Shown here in pieces: positions 44,125-54,991 of a stretch of 64,000 nucleotides of DNA (position 1 is the first letter of the stretch; every line of letters begins with the position of its first letter). The DNA is taken from NCBI RefSeq assembly GCF_036884655.1, contig NC_088356.1, forward strand, positions 15,178,501-15,242,500, in the 5' to 3' direction. Under the pieces are notes generated by a model that was not told the origin of the DNA, did not search any database, and was given only the letters and a program-made list of their open reading frames with translations. A program made the position numbers and the translations under genes. Origin of the DNA: Musa acuminata AAA Group. Its lineage: Eukaryota > Streptophyta > Magnoliopsida > Zingiberales > Musaceae.

Positions 44125-44517
44125 ATGATATTTTTCGGCAACCAATAGGGTCATTCAATCACACGTCAGCCCATGTTCAATGGAACGAATTACACCTATT
44201 GGAAGACTAGAATAAGGATTTTTCTAATTTCAATGGATTTTGAGTTATGGAATCTTGTAGCAAATGGTTTTCAAAATTCGTCTCTTCTAATGAGCAATTG
44301 GAATGAGTTTGAAAAGAAGACTTTCACTTTAAATGCTAAGGCTATGAATGCCTTGTTTTGTGCTTTGGATAAAAACAAGTTCAATCAAGTGTCTATTTGT
44401 GAAACGACTTTTGATATATGACACACACTCAAAGTGACTCACGAATGCACTAGTAGAGTAAAGGAGTCAAAAATTAATCTTTTAGTCTGTACTTATAAGT
44501 TGTTTCAAATAAAACCT
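44125..44517 (+). pseudogene. gag: gag start of Sirevirus G
   Basis: First ~130 codons of Gag, from ATG 44125 with a stop at codon 8, then FNGTNYTYWKTRIRIF and CALDKNKFNQVSICETTFDI, a TGA where A has tryptophan, and KESKINLLVCTYKLFQIKP. It is cut by element I at 44517; the rest lies right of the window. Confidence 0.85.
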
Positions 44518-44618
44518 GTAATATCCCTCACTTTTGAAATTTATTAATAAGGATTTATTTGTAAATCGGTGGACCTATATATAAATATAGAAATTTCAAG
44601 GACTAAACTATTAAGTTG

Positions 44619-45435
44619 CAAAAAAAAAAAAAAAAAAAGGAGGAAAAGAGAAGAAGAGAAGAAGAAGAGAAGAAGAAGAAGAAGAGGAGAAGAAGAGAAG
44701 GAGAAGAAGAAGAAGAGGAAGAGAAGAAGGAGAAGCGGGAGAAGAGGTTGTGACACCTCTGTTTCCTGCTGGAGGAAACAGAGGAGAGGGTGCTTGTTGC
44801 GTCGGGGAGGAGAAGGGAAGGAGAGGAGAAGAAGAGAAGAAGAAGAGGAGGGAGGAGGAGGCTATGAAACCTCTGTTTCCAGCAAGAGGAAATAGAGGAG
44901 AAGAGAGGTAGTGCGTTGGGGAAAAGAAGGGGAGGAAGGAGAAGAAGAGAAGAAGAAGTGAAGGAGAAGGAAGAGGAGAAGGGAAAGAAGGGGCTATGAC
45001 TGCGGCGGTGGCAGCTGCAGCTGGAAGAGAAGAAGGAGAGGAAGAAAAGTAGGTGAGGAAGAAGAGAGGAAGGAGAACTGCGGCTGCGGCTGTTGCAGCT
45101 GTAGCTATGGCAGGGAAAGAGGAAGAGGAAGTAAGAAGGGAAGGAGAGGAAGAAGAGAAGGGGAAGAAGGGGCTGTGGCTATGGCGATGGCAGCTACAGC
45201 TGGAAGAGAAGAAGGAGAGGAAGAAGAGCAGGGGAGGAAGAAGAGGTTGCGGCTATGGTTTGGGTGCGGCCATGGCTGCAACTGCGACCACATCAGTTGC
45301 AGCTGGGAAAGAAAAAGAAGGAATGAGAGAATAGAGAAAGGAAGTTGTGCAAAGGAAGGGGCTGCAGCGGTGGCTACGGCTGCGACCGTGGCTATGGCTA
45401 TAGTTGAAAAAAAAAGAAGAAGAAGATAGATACAA
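44619..45435. repeat. Purine-rich (GAA/GGA) tract in LTR of I
   Basis: About 800 bp in which the plus strand is mostly A and G (GAAGAAGAGAAG-type words), interspersed with GCAGCTGCAGCTGG-type GC-rich units. The strong strand asymmetry can give triplex or R-loop structures. Confidence 0.85.
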
Positions 45436-45547
45436 AAAATGAAACAGGGAGAGGACACAAAGGAAAAATAGAAGAAGGATTCCAACGTACACCTTCTTTG
45501 AATATTTGGATCAAAACCTTCGAAAGGCAAGTGTCCCGATCTTTTCT

Positions 45548-45650
45548 CCTGCAAGTGTTTCAATCCTTTTTATTGCAAGTGTTTCGATCCTTCCTATTGC
45601 AAGCTTTCTAGTCTTTCCTATTGCAAGTGTCCTGATCTGCCCTTACTGCA
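45548..45650. repeat. ~28-bp tandem repeats in LTR of I
   Basis: About four units of TTGCAAGTGTTTCGATCCTT with variation; also at 63899-63985 in the 3' LTR. Confidence 0.75.
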
Positions 45651-46734
45651 ATTTTATCTCTACATTTGCTTTGAATATAAGGAACTTTGAATTGTTCTTC
45701 GCCTTGCATTGATATATCTCCTGTTTAGACGTAGCAATTTGAATCTGTAAAACTTTCAAGATTCTGACCTTTCTACCTTATTATGGTTATAACTTTATGC
45801 ACTGACCTCTGATTTGGACAAAATTTATTTAATCTAAATAAAGACTCATAAACCTTTCTTTTAGTAGGTTATTTTAAGAATTTGGAGTAAGTTTGCTTGT
45901 CCAAAATTCTATTTCAAATGAGCCTACGAATTCTAAAAAATAAGGATCGTAATTTCTGACCTTTTGATTCTAAAATGCCTATAAGTCCCTGTTAGAAATT
46001 CTGATTTATACCAAGCTAATTTCATTTGAAACTAGACTTGTAGAGCTTTCTTTTGATATATAGATTGAAACATTTGGAATTCAAATGCCTATCTTGCTAT
46101 CTGTTGAATCTGACCCTTTGAGTTCTGTAAAATAGTGATTTTGTTTTTGACCTTTAGTTACTAAATCAATAGTAACTCCTTGTTAGAAATCTTAATTCAT
46201 ACGAAACTTATTTCATCAGAAACTAGATTGAAATATCTTTCCAATGATATATTTTCTAAGTAAAATTGGAGCACAAGTGATGGTTTAAATCATTTGTTTA
46301 ATGTGCCTCTCGAATTCTGTCGGAAATCGAGCTTTGGTCGATTTCGCATATTCTGTTTTCATTCGTTTAAAAATAGATTTCATTCAGTTCCCTTCACTCA
46401 ATTAAGACTTATATTAATGCTTGAATTCTGGTTTGTTCTTGTCTATAAATTATTTATGCTATATCATATTGACTCATATAGGCATATATATATGCCATTG
46501 TTTCGTATTTGCTTTTGATATGTGCCTATTCCAGTTTCATTTCTTTGAATATCAAATTAATCTCACCTTCTTATTTGAATTGAGCTATATGTGATTATCT
46601 AAAATCCGTGTGTGCTCTTGCTTTCATTTCCTTTCAAATCTGAATACAATTGTGAAAGATTATTTCTTACTTCGTATTGACTCGTAAAGGCACATGTATG
46701 TTTTGTTATTCTGCGTGTGCTTCCGATATGTGCT

Positions 46735-47515
46735 ATTTATTGTTCATACTATCCTTTTGTACTCTAGTGTTTGTGAGATATTGTGAACCTTCGCCAAAAA
46801 TGGTGAAGGGAGTTATGCATAGAGCCTGCGATGTTCTGCCGGCCCTTATGACTTCACTTAGACGTGGGTGGATGGAGCTCCCAAACGTGGGAGAGCTCCC
46901 AAACGTGGGAGACTTATGTTTGGTGGTCATTCAGAAATAGATGTACTATATTATGTTATGGTCCCACTTAAGCTTCTGTATGTTTGATATGATATCCAGA
47001 GCTTTGATTATGTGTTTCTATACATGCTTTGGATAAGAATGATATGAATCAACGTCAAATTCGACGTTTGAGCTTCTGTTTCATATTTGTTCTTTGATAT
47101 GCTCTGAAATAGTTCATATGCCATTGATATGCTTTGAAATGTTTCACATACCATTGATATATTTCGAAATGTTTCATTTGTTATTGATATGCTCCGAAAC
47201 ATTTCATACCATATTGATATGCTCCGAAATGTTTCATCTATTATTGTTACGCTTCAAAATGTTCCATATGTCATTGATATGCTCCGGAACATTTCATACG
47301 CCATTGATATGCTCCGAAATGTTTCATCTGCTACTGTCCCAATTTATTGTTCATAATACCCTTTTGTACTCTGGTGTTTGTGGGATTATTTGGACCTTTG
47401 TTAGAAATGGTAAAGGGTATGTGCTTAGAGCCTACGATGCTCTAGATTATGTTTGGTGGTAATTCAGAAATGGATGGACCATATTATGTTTGAAATCCCA
47501 CCTCACCTTCTATTT
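46735..47515. repeat. Duplicated ~0.2 kb segment in LTR of I
   Basis: TTATTGTTCATA, CTTTTGTACTCT and TTTGGTGGT occur in the same order at 46738-46925 and 47346-47460, about 0.6 kb apart, followed in both copies by ATTCAGAAAT and the ATATTATGTT block. Confidence 0.8.
47085..47335. repeat. ~40-bp near-palindromic minisatellite in LTR of I
   Basis: About six units of TTGATATGCTCCGAAATGTTTCAT. The core GAAATGTTTC differs only at its two centre bases from its own complement GAAACATTTC, and both versions occur. More copies follow at 47510-47700. Confidence 0.85.
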
Positions 47516-48407
47516 GTTTCATCTGTTATTGTTACTTTTCGAAATGTTCCATATGTCATTGATATGCTCTGGAACATTTCATATGCTATTGATATGCTCT
47601 AATTACTCTGTGCTCCATTTGCTATGAACTGATATGTTCTGAAATGTCCTATTTGCCATTGATATGCTCCGGAACATCTCGTACGCTATTGATATGCTCC
47701 AATTACTCTATGCTCCATTTGTTATGAATCAAATATGTTATGAATGAAATGACATTTACGATTCTGTATCTAATGAGATGATATCCTTGAATCTCTTGGA
47801 TTTTGTTTTGCATTGTGATATCTTGTTCGTTTGAAATTGTCCATTCTCGTGCTAGATATGCTTTGTCACTTGCTAGGCTATTTTTAGCTCACTCCGTTGT
47901 TATATAAATCTTTCAGGTCAGCTTGTCACTCTCTGAGATGTTTGAATCGGGCTGAGGCAATAGAGAGCTATTCAGAATTATGGGCAAGTTTTGTTGGTTT
48001 TTATGTTATTATTGTATAAGCATATTTTGTACGTAATGAAATATTGTCGATGAATCGAAATGGATATACCATGTAAAAGTGTTAGAAGATCTCTCTTATT
48101 TGGAATATCGGAATGTTAAGTCTAGTTTACGATGATATGAACTTGTGGTAAATAGTTGGAGTTCTGATTATATATGAGTACTTAGCTTATGGATTTATAA
48201 ATGTTGTTCATGTTTGTTAAGCTGGCTTGGGTTGTCATAAATATGAATTATCGAGTGATGTGATGTATGATTATAAACTGCATAGGTTTTAAAGATGTGA
48301 ATTTGATAGAACGTTTTTCAGTGTCCTCTAATGTTAGTTTGGATCCTGGATTAGTTTGTGATGAAAATTTTAAAATCATCGATTTTTTTTGAGGGGCGTG
48401 ACAGAGG

Positions 48408-48420
48408 TGGTATCAGAGCA
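48408..48420 (+). other. Primer-binding site of chromovirus I
   Basis: TGGTATCAGAGCA, four bases after the LTR. Confidence 0.85.
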
Positions 48421-48531
48421 TGATTTAAGGATCACTGAAATATTTGATATGTTGACATGTAAAATATATTAAGGTCTAGTGAACTATAATGATCGGTAAA
48501 AATTTTCTTTGATGCATTTTAGGAATCTAGG

Positions 48532-49165
48532 ATGACGAGGACATTTAGTCCTCCTACTTCATCTACTTTTGATTAATTAAATGCGATGAAAGGGTTGATC
48601 GAGGATACTAAATCAGAGTAGAGTAATGAAAGCGTGAACCTAATTTCATTGGTGGTAGAAAAAGGGATGATGCAAACAGAGAAGATATTTTATGTACAAA
48701 ATTGTTCTGATGATCAAAAGATTTCTTTTGCCACATTATATTGGAAGTAGAGGCTGATCATTAATGGAAACAATAAAAAGAATTTTTGGAGATCAGTGGC
48801 AAGAATGATAAGGACAAGTTTACTAATAAAAATATGATTGGAAATGAATCAGAAAGTAATAATAAGAGGGTCAAGACATTTGGATTTGAAATGGGAAGTC
48901 ACCACAAAAGACTCAATCATGTGTGAATTACAAATTAAATTATGAAACAAATTTATGTTTTCGGGTGATTGGAGTCTATTTTGCTTATGGAAAGTTGGAT
49001 CATAAAATAAAAGACTGCCCTTTGAACAAGAAGAAAGAGTCACTGCCTCCTAAATCATCAGCCCATGTCAGAGTGTATGCTATCACTGAATATGATTCTA
49101 AAACTTCTGAATTAGTAGTCGAAGGTATTATGCATGTTTATGAAAGAATGCAAATATTTGTTTGA
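48532..49165 (+). pseudogene. gag: gag remnant of chromovirus I
   Basis: Starts MTRTFSPPTSSTFD, with a stop soon after, and is much shorter than a normal Del gag, so the capsid core is deleted. The zinc-knuckle region reads FAYGKLDHKIKDCP with a tyrosine where a cysteine is expected. The linker to protease follows (VRVYAITEYDSK, VEGIMHV). Confidence 0.72.
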
Positions 49166-50300
49166 CCATGGGTCCTATCTATGATTTGATTCGTAATATT
49201 TTGCTTATTACTTGGGTATTCAACCTAGACTACTGTATTATGTGATATATGTAAATACAATCATTGGAAATTCTTTGATAACAAACTTGAATCTGGTCCT
49301 CTTGTCTGATTTTATTGGAGAACTTGAACTTTTGCTGATTTAGTTCTCCTAGACATTTGGAGTTTTGATATTATACTTGGTATGAATTGGCTGTCTTCTT
49401 ATTATTCCATTATGGATTTTTATATAACAAATGATCACTTTTTGCATATTAGATTAGCCCATCTTTTATTTTGAGAGTATTGGACATGATTTATCTCCTT
49501 GCCTAATGTATCCCAAGATGACCTACCCGGATTATCTCTAAACGTGACTTTGCTTTTGATTTGGTCCTTAGAATAATCCCAATATCTAAGCCTCTCTACA
49601 AAATGACACCATTTGAATAAGTGGAATCGAAAAGGCAACTAAAAGGACAATTAGATAAGGGTTTTATTTGGTCTAGTGTTTCACCCATGGGGTGCTCCAG
49701 TGGTGTTAGTTAAGAAGAAGGATGGAACATTGAGGCTTTGTATTGATTATAGATAGTTAAATCAGGTGACCATAAAAAAAAAGTATCTTATACCCAGAAT
49801 TGATGATTTGTTTGATCAACTACAATGTGCACAAGTATTCTCTAAAATTGATTGAAGGTCGGGTTATCATCTATCGAAGATCAAGAAGGAGGATTTTCCA
49901 AAAATAGCTTTTAGGACTCGATATGGTCACTATGAATTATTGGTGATGTCTTTTGGTTTGACTAATGCCCCTACAGCTTTTTTGGAACTAATGAATATGA
50001 TATTTCAACCACTCTTGGATGACTATATGATTGTATTCATTAATGACATATTGGTGTATTCAATGAGTAATCAGGAGTATGAGGAACACTTGAGAAATGT
50101 ATTGTCTATACTAAGAGAAAAGAAGTTGTATGCAATGTCCAGCAAATGTGAATTTTGGTTGAATGAAGTTACTTTCTTAGGCCATGTGACTTCAAGGAAG
50201 GGCATATCTGTTGATTCAAAGAAAGTAAAAGCTGTAGTTAAATGGGAAGTACCAACAAATGTAACAGAAGTTAGAAGCTTCTTGGGCATGGTGGGTTAAT
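49166..50300 (+). pseudogene. pol: Protease and reverse transcriptase of chromovirus I
   Basis: A degraded protease precedes RT. RT shows [21 protein letters not shown] pieces near 49705-49755, [17 protein letters not shown], and the catalytic site as [12 protein letters not shown] at 50042-50044 replaces the first aspartate of FIDD. The connection [14 protein letters not shown] and SFLGMVG follow. Open for 120 codons from 49940. Confidence 0.82.
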
Positions 50301-50961
50301 ACAGGAGATTTATGGAGGGTTGTTGCAACCTTTAAATATTCTTGAATGGAAATGAGAATGTGTTACCATGGATTTTATTCTAGGACTACCCAGAACCTCT
50401 AGAAAGCATGATGCTATTTGGGTTATCATTGATAGGTTAACAAAATCTATACATTTCCTACCGATTAATATGACTTATTCGCTTGACAGACTTGCAGATT
50501 TATATGTCAATGAAATAGTAAGACTTCATGGTATTCTAAAGGAGATCATATGATAGAGACTCCAGATTTTTCTCTAGATTCTGGAGAAATTACAGGAATC
50601 TATGGGCACTAAAGTCAAGTTTAGCACTGCATATCATCCTCAGACTGATGGTTAGTCAGAAAGAATAATTTAAACACTTGAGGATTTGCTTAGAGCCTAT
50701 GTTATGGATTGGAAAGGTGAATGAGATAAAGATTTATTTTATGTGGAAGAGCCCACTCAGATTATTGATAAGAAAGAAAAGATCCTAAGGAATCGGGTCA
50801 TCCCTCTGGTTCAAATAATTTGGAGACATCATTCCGGAGAGGAAACAACTTGGGAGCTAGAGAAGGAAATGAAAAAGAAAAAAAAAAGTTTATCCTCGTC
50901 TTTTCATCGATAGAGGTATGATAAATTTAGAGGACTGAATTTTCTTTTAAGAGGGGGAGAG
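50301..50961 (+). pseudogene. pol: Integrase core and chromodomain remnant of chromovirus I
   Basis: RNase H and the integrase zinc domain are missing: after YRRFMEG the sequence jumps within ~60 bp to MDFILGLPRTSRKHDAIW, then INMTYSLDRLADLYV, a frame break, VKFSTAYHPQTDG and RIIQTLEDLLRAYV. The C-terminus EEPTQIIDKKEKILR and EETTWELEKEM resembles the Del/Tekay chromodomain. Ends in the polypurine tract AAGAGGGGGAGAG (50949-50961). Confidence 0.82.
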
Positions 50962-51924
50962 TGTAATATCCCTCACTTTTGAAATTTATTAATAAGGATT
51001 TATTTGTAAATCGGTGGACCTATATGTAAATATAGAAATTTCAAAGACTAAACTGTTAAGTTGCAAAAAAAAAAAAAAATTGAAAATTTCGGTTTTATCC
51101 CACCGCCTCCTATGCACTCTAATTCCCATATTGGGGAGAAGAAGTAGGAGAAGAGAGAAGAAGAAGAGTAGGAGATGAGAAGAAGAAGAAGAGGGAGGAA
51201 AAAGGGAAGAAGAAGAAAAGAGGAGAGTAGCTACGGCAAGGGCAGCGAGGAGGTGTGGGGCGTCGAGAAGGAGAAGGGAAGAAGAGGAGAAGAAGAGAAG
51301 AAGAAGAAGGGAAAGAAGAGAAGAAAAAAAAGAAGAAGAAGGAGAAGAGAGGGAAGAAGGAGAAGAGAGAGAGAGAGAGGTAGCTGCAGCACCTCTGTTT
51401 CCTGTAGGAGGAAATAGAGGAGTGCATGTGTGGGGCGTTGGGGAGGAGGAAGGAAGAAGAGGAGAAGGAGAGAAGAAGAAGATAAGGAGAAGAAGAGAAG
51501 GAGAAGAAGAAGAAGAGGAAGAGAAGAAAGAGAAGCGGGAGAAGAGGTTGTGATACGTCTATTTCTTGCAGGAGGAAACAGAGGAGAGGGTGTGTGTGGC
51601 ACCGGGGAGGAGAAGGGAAGGAGAGGAGAAGAAGAGAAGAAGAAGAGGAGGGAGGAGGAGGCTACGACACCTCTATTTCCAGCAGGAGGAAACAGAGGAG
51701 AAGAGAGGCAGTGCATCGGGGAAAAGAAGGGGAGGAAGGAGAAGAAGAGAAGAAGAAGAAGGGAAGGAAAAGGAAGAGGAGAAGGGAAAGAAGGGGCTGC
51801 GGTGGCAGCTGCAGCTGGAAGAGAAGAAGGAGAGGAAGAAAAGAAGGGGAGGAAGAAGAGAGGAAGGAGAACTGCGGCTGCGGCTGTGGCAGCTGCAGCT
51901 ATGGAAGAGGAAGGAGGAAGGGAA
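50962..51924 (+). repeat. 3' LTR of chromovirus I, first part
   Basis: 963 bp up to the J insertion; the equivalent stretch of the 5' LTR is only about 620 bp. The extra ~340 bp (about 51080-51430) is more purine-rich repeat, so the two LTRs differ by expansion or contraction. It resumes at 63489. Confidence 0.83.
51920..51924. repeat. TSD GGGAA, left copy (Copia J)
   Basis: Matches 63489-63493. The unoccupied site is in the 5' LTR of I at 45138-45142 (AAGAAGGGAAGGAG). Confidence 0.85.
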
Positions 51925-52104
51925 TGGATATGCAGTTTATGAAGCAAGAAAGATAGATAGTGAGTTTATGTGCATTTGGTATCTTGTAAGTGTTCTTATC
52001 AATCCTCCTATTTTTTAATACTACATCAGTTTTCTTGAGTCGAAAGGCTTCTTTTTACTTGCATCGTAGTATTCTATTTTCTTCTTGCTCCTACATCCCC
52101 AACA
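51925..52104 (+). repeat. 5' LTR of Copia J, truncated
   Basis: Matches the last ~165 bp of the 3' LTR (from ATGAAGCAAGAAAGATAG to CATCCCCAACA). The first part, including the TATA box, is missing and replaced by TGGATATGCAG, which also occurs in J's own gag at 52273. Confidence 0.85.
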
Positions 52105-52120
52105 TTTATGCTATAGAGCC
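52105..52120 (+). other. Degenerate primer-binding site of Copia J
   Basis: TATGCTATAGAGCC after the LTR, resembling TGGTATCAGAGCC with changes. Confidence 0.5.
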
Positions 52121-52144
52121 TAGTTTCAATCTGAACTGGGCATT

Positions 52145-53060
52145 ATGGTTTTTAATAGCAATTTCATGTCTCAACCCCTTATCCCCATCTTCTCGGGCAA
52201 AAGCTATGAATTTTGGAGTATCAAGATGAAGACTCTATTCAAGTCTCAAGATCTTTGGGACTTAATAGAGAATGGATATGCAGATTCAAATGACGAAATC
52301 AAGCTGAGGGAGAATAGAAAGGACTCAAAGGCATTGTTCTTCATTCAACAAGCTGTACATGAGACGATCTTCTCAAGAATTGCAGTAGCGACAACCTCAA
52401 AGCAAGCTTGGTTAATACTTAAAAATGAATTTCAAGGCTCATCAAGGGTGATTACAAAAAAACTTCAAACCCTCTGTCGTGAGTTTGAAATTTTGTTCAT
52501 GAAAAACAATGAATCGGTGCAAGATTTTCTTTCTCGAGTGATTGAAATTATTAGTCAAATGAAATCTTATGGTGAACATCTTCCTGATCATATAATTGTT
52601 GCAAAAGTTTTGAGAAGTTTAACTCCGAAATTTGATCATGTTGTTACCGCAATTAAGGAGTCAAAAGATTTATCTACATATTCATTTGATGAACTAATGG
52701 GTTCCTTGCAAGCACATGAAGTAAGGTTGAACAGGTCACTTAAAAAAAGGTAAAGAAAAAGCATTTCAAATTAAGGGGGAGTCTTCTACTTCAAAAGAAG
52801 ACAAAAAATCAAGAAGAAGAGGACGTGGCAGAGGAGGATTTCATGGTAGAGGTAATGGAAGAGGAAGAGGACACTTTAATGGGCATGATGAACAAGAGCA
52901 ATAAAATTATGATAAAAAAAATTACAAAAGTGGAATTCAATGTCACTATTGTAAAAAATTTGGTCACATGAAGGCAGATTGCAGGAAAAGAGAAAAGCAA
53001 GCAAGCTATGTGGAGAAAAATGAAGAAAATAATAAGTTGTTTATGACTCATTCACAAGTT
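52145..53060 (+). pseudogene. gag: gag of Copia J
   Basis: Open for 202 codons to 52753 with FSGKSYEFWSIKMKTLF, SKQAWLILKNEFQGS, VQDFLSRVIEIISQMKSYG and FDELMGSLQAHEVRLN, then a one-base frameshift in a run of seven A (about 52743-52749). In the next frame follow an RGRGRGG-type basic stretch, a TAA at about 52901 and the zinc knuckle CHYCKKFGHMKADC (52941-52982), which is intact. Confidence 0.87.
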
Positions 53061-53382
53061 CATAATATCTCAAATGATATTTGGTTTCTGGATAGTGGAT
53101 GTTCTAATCATATGTCAGGCATAAAATCAATATTTAGAGATATTGATGAGACTCACAAGTTGAATGTTAGACTTGGAGATAACAAGCAAATCCAAGTGGA
53201 AGGGAAAGGAACAATTGATGTGAAGACAAATCAAGGAAAGGTAAAATACCTTGATAATGTTTTCTTTGTTCCTACTTTATCACATAACTTGTTGAGTGTT
53301 GGACAATTAGTAGATGATGGATATTCAGTAATATTTGATGATGGTTCTTGCACTATTAGAGATAAAAAATCTGATTTGATTA
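53061..53382 (+). pseudogene. pol: Protease of Copia J (cut by K)
   Basis: WFLDSGCSNHMSG, with DSG at 53091-53099, is the aspartic protease site. KQIQVEGKGTIDV and VFFVPTLSHNLLSVGQL follow. K interrupts it at 53382; the frame continues at 60426. Confidence 0.88.
53378..53382. repeat. TSD GATTA, left copy (Sirevirus K)
   Basis: Matches GATCA at 60426-60430 with one difference. Confidence 0.7.
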
Positions 53383-54277
53383 TGTTGAATCTCGTATTTT
53401 GATGATGAAACCACTTGATATGTGTTTATAATTTAAACTACATTTTGAGTGATGCAGGTCTACTCGATCAGGATTAGACAGTTGACGCAGGAGGAATTGA
53501 CGTTGCGTCGGAGGAGATCACGTTAGGATATTGGATGGCAGAAGGCTTCGGACGTCGGGCATCGGGCCAAGAGCGAAATTGCACCAAGGATATCGGGGTT
53601 GCGGAGGTCAACCACCGATTAGGCAACAAGTCGCAAGAGAGGACGATGCACCGAAGAATCGGATGAAGCGCCAACCAATGACGTGCCGGGCAACAGAATG
53701 TCAATTCGCGTTGTAATAATTTTCTAGATCGGAGTTAAGTTTTGGTTTGGTTGTGCAGGATTAACTACGATAACGATGAAGACATAATGCGGAACAAAGT
53801 GCCGGAGTCAAGCGCGAAGGATTCGTTGGGAGTTCGAGAGTTCGACGGAAGTCCGAAGGTTCGTCGGGAATGCTGCCGGAACTAGCCGAGAATGAGTAGG
53901 GAGCTTGCCAAAGGGTTTTTCAGAAGCTCGCCGGAAGGTTCGTTGGAAGTTCGCGGAGCTCTCCGAGAAAGATCGGAGCTTGCCAAAGAAGCTCGTTGGA
54001 ACTCGCCAAGATCAAACCGTGAAGTCTAGGAGCTTGCCGGGAGTCCGCAGAATGGTTTCCAAGAGTTTATCGGAAAACCGTCGGAAGCTCGCCGGAAGAA
54101 GTCTTGACTTACGGACTTTGTAATAGCTTAGAAAATGTCTTTAAATTCGTAGTTAGTGTGTTAATTAGGATTAGGATTAGGTGTTAATCCTATAACCCAA
54201 GTAGGGGCCAATTGGGCCCAAGTTCGAATTGGTTTGGGCCAATTTTGGAGCCCAACCAGTGAGCTGAATTGGCCTAG

Positions 54278-54375
54278 GCGGTGGCACCGCCCAGCACCCT
54301 AGAGCTGGGCGGTGACACCTCCTGGGCTGGGCGGTTGCACCGTCCAGCACCCGAGCGCTGGGCGGTGGCACCGCT
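54278..54375. repeat. GC-rich hairpin minisatellite in 5' LTR of K
   Basis: Units GGCGGTGGCACCGCCCAGC and GCTGGGCGGT-type spacers. The 3' LTR has one extra 22-bp unit at about 59750-59771, which accounts for the whole length difference between the LTRs. Confidence 0.88.
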
Positions 54376-54436
54376 AGCATCGGGAATATAAGAGAATTCA
54401 AATTTTTGGAGCCCAAATTTGAATCCTCTTGAGGCC

Positions 54437-54444
54437 TATAAATA
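54437..54444 (+). promoter_or_regulatory. TATA box in 5' LTR of K
   Basis: TATAAATA in GGCCTATAAATACCCC, 497 bp before the LTR end. Confidence 0.65.
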
Positions 54445-54943
54445 CCCCTCAAGTCTCAGCTAAGAACACAACTTTTTGAGCAGCAAGTGTTTGAGAGAAA
54501 GGCCTTAGAAAAATCCTAGCTAATCTTGTTTTCATTTTGCTAATGTTCACCTCCTTCTTTCTTGCTAAAAATTTGTAAGAGAGTGAACCGCTTGTAAAGA
54601 GTTGTAAGAGGGGTATTTACCCTTCCCTTTCAAGAGATTTGCTAGTGAAAGGTGGGAGCCTCATCGAAGAGGGGCCTCGCAAGTGGATGTAGGTTATTTG
54701 ACCGAACCACTTTAAAATCGCCGTAATCTCCGGTTTACGTTTATGTTTATGCATTTATCTTTCTGAAAACCTTTAGTTTGCTAAGTTTACTGCTCTCATC
54801 TTATTACGTACACTTTCAACGCAATCGAAACGGTTTCAAACGAAACATTATTTTTATCGTACGAAAGATTTTTCCAAAATCGAAGTTTTAATCCGCTGCA
54901 CTAATTCACCCCCCCCTCTTAGTGCCGCTCCGATCCTAACAAT

Positions 54944-54956
54944 TGGTATCAGAGCC
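54944..54956 (+). other. Primer-binding site of Sirevirus K
   Basis: TGGTATCAGAGCC, two bases after the LTR; unmutated. Confidence 0.92.
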
Positions 54957-54991
54957 ACATTTTTCTACCTTGGTTTAACACCCAAATAGAA

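Larger units (their letters stand above)
38083..44517 (+). mobile_element. Sirevirus G, 5' part
   Basis: 5' LTR 38083-44075 (1221 bp once the H insertion is set aside), PBS at 44078 and the beginning of gag, cut at 44517 by element I. Short LTR subtype as in A and F, opposite orientation. Confidence 0.83.
44518..48403 (+). repeat. 5' LTR of chromovirus I
   Basis: 3886 bp. Starts TGTAATATCCCTCACTTTTG and ends GAGGGGCGTGACA. It contains an A run, a purine-rich block (44619-45435), tandem GCAAGTGTTTC-type units (45548-45650), a large internal duplication (46735-46985 and 47337-47515) and a ~40-bp minisatellite (47085-47335). ORFs inside are compositional artefacts. Confidence 0.85.
53383..54941 (+). 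repeat. 5' LTR of Sirevirus K
   Basis: 1559 bp, TGTTGAATCTCGTATTTTGA...GATCCTAACA. Long subtype, with ~370 bp near the start that A, F and G lack. GC hairpin array at about 54278-54375. TATA box at 54437-54444. Confidence 0.93.

Noticed and set aside
47085..47335. Possible CRISPR array
   Set aside because: Regular ~40-bp units, but no distinct unique spacers and no cas genes; it lies in a plant LTR and is a minisatellite.
51430..51956. ORFs of 120-238 codons rich in R, G, E, K or S, L, F, P on both strands (also 44569-45563)
   Set aside because: They come from the purine-rich LTR tract of I; all frames are open for lack of stop-forming words. No motif, and the 3' LTR copy differs in length.
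52743..52753. Programmed frameshift at the A run in J's gag
   Set aside because: The needed shift is +1, which does not suit a simple A-run -1 slip, and another stop follows at 52901; a one-base insertion is simpler.
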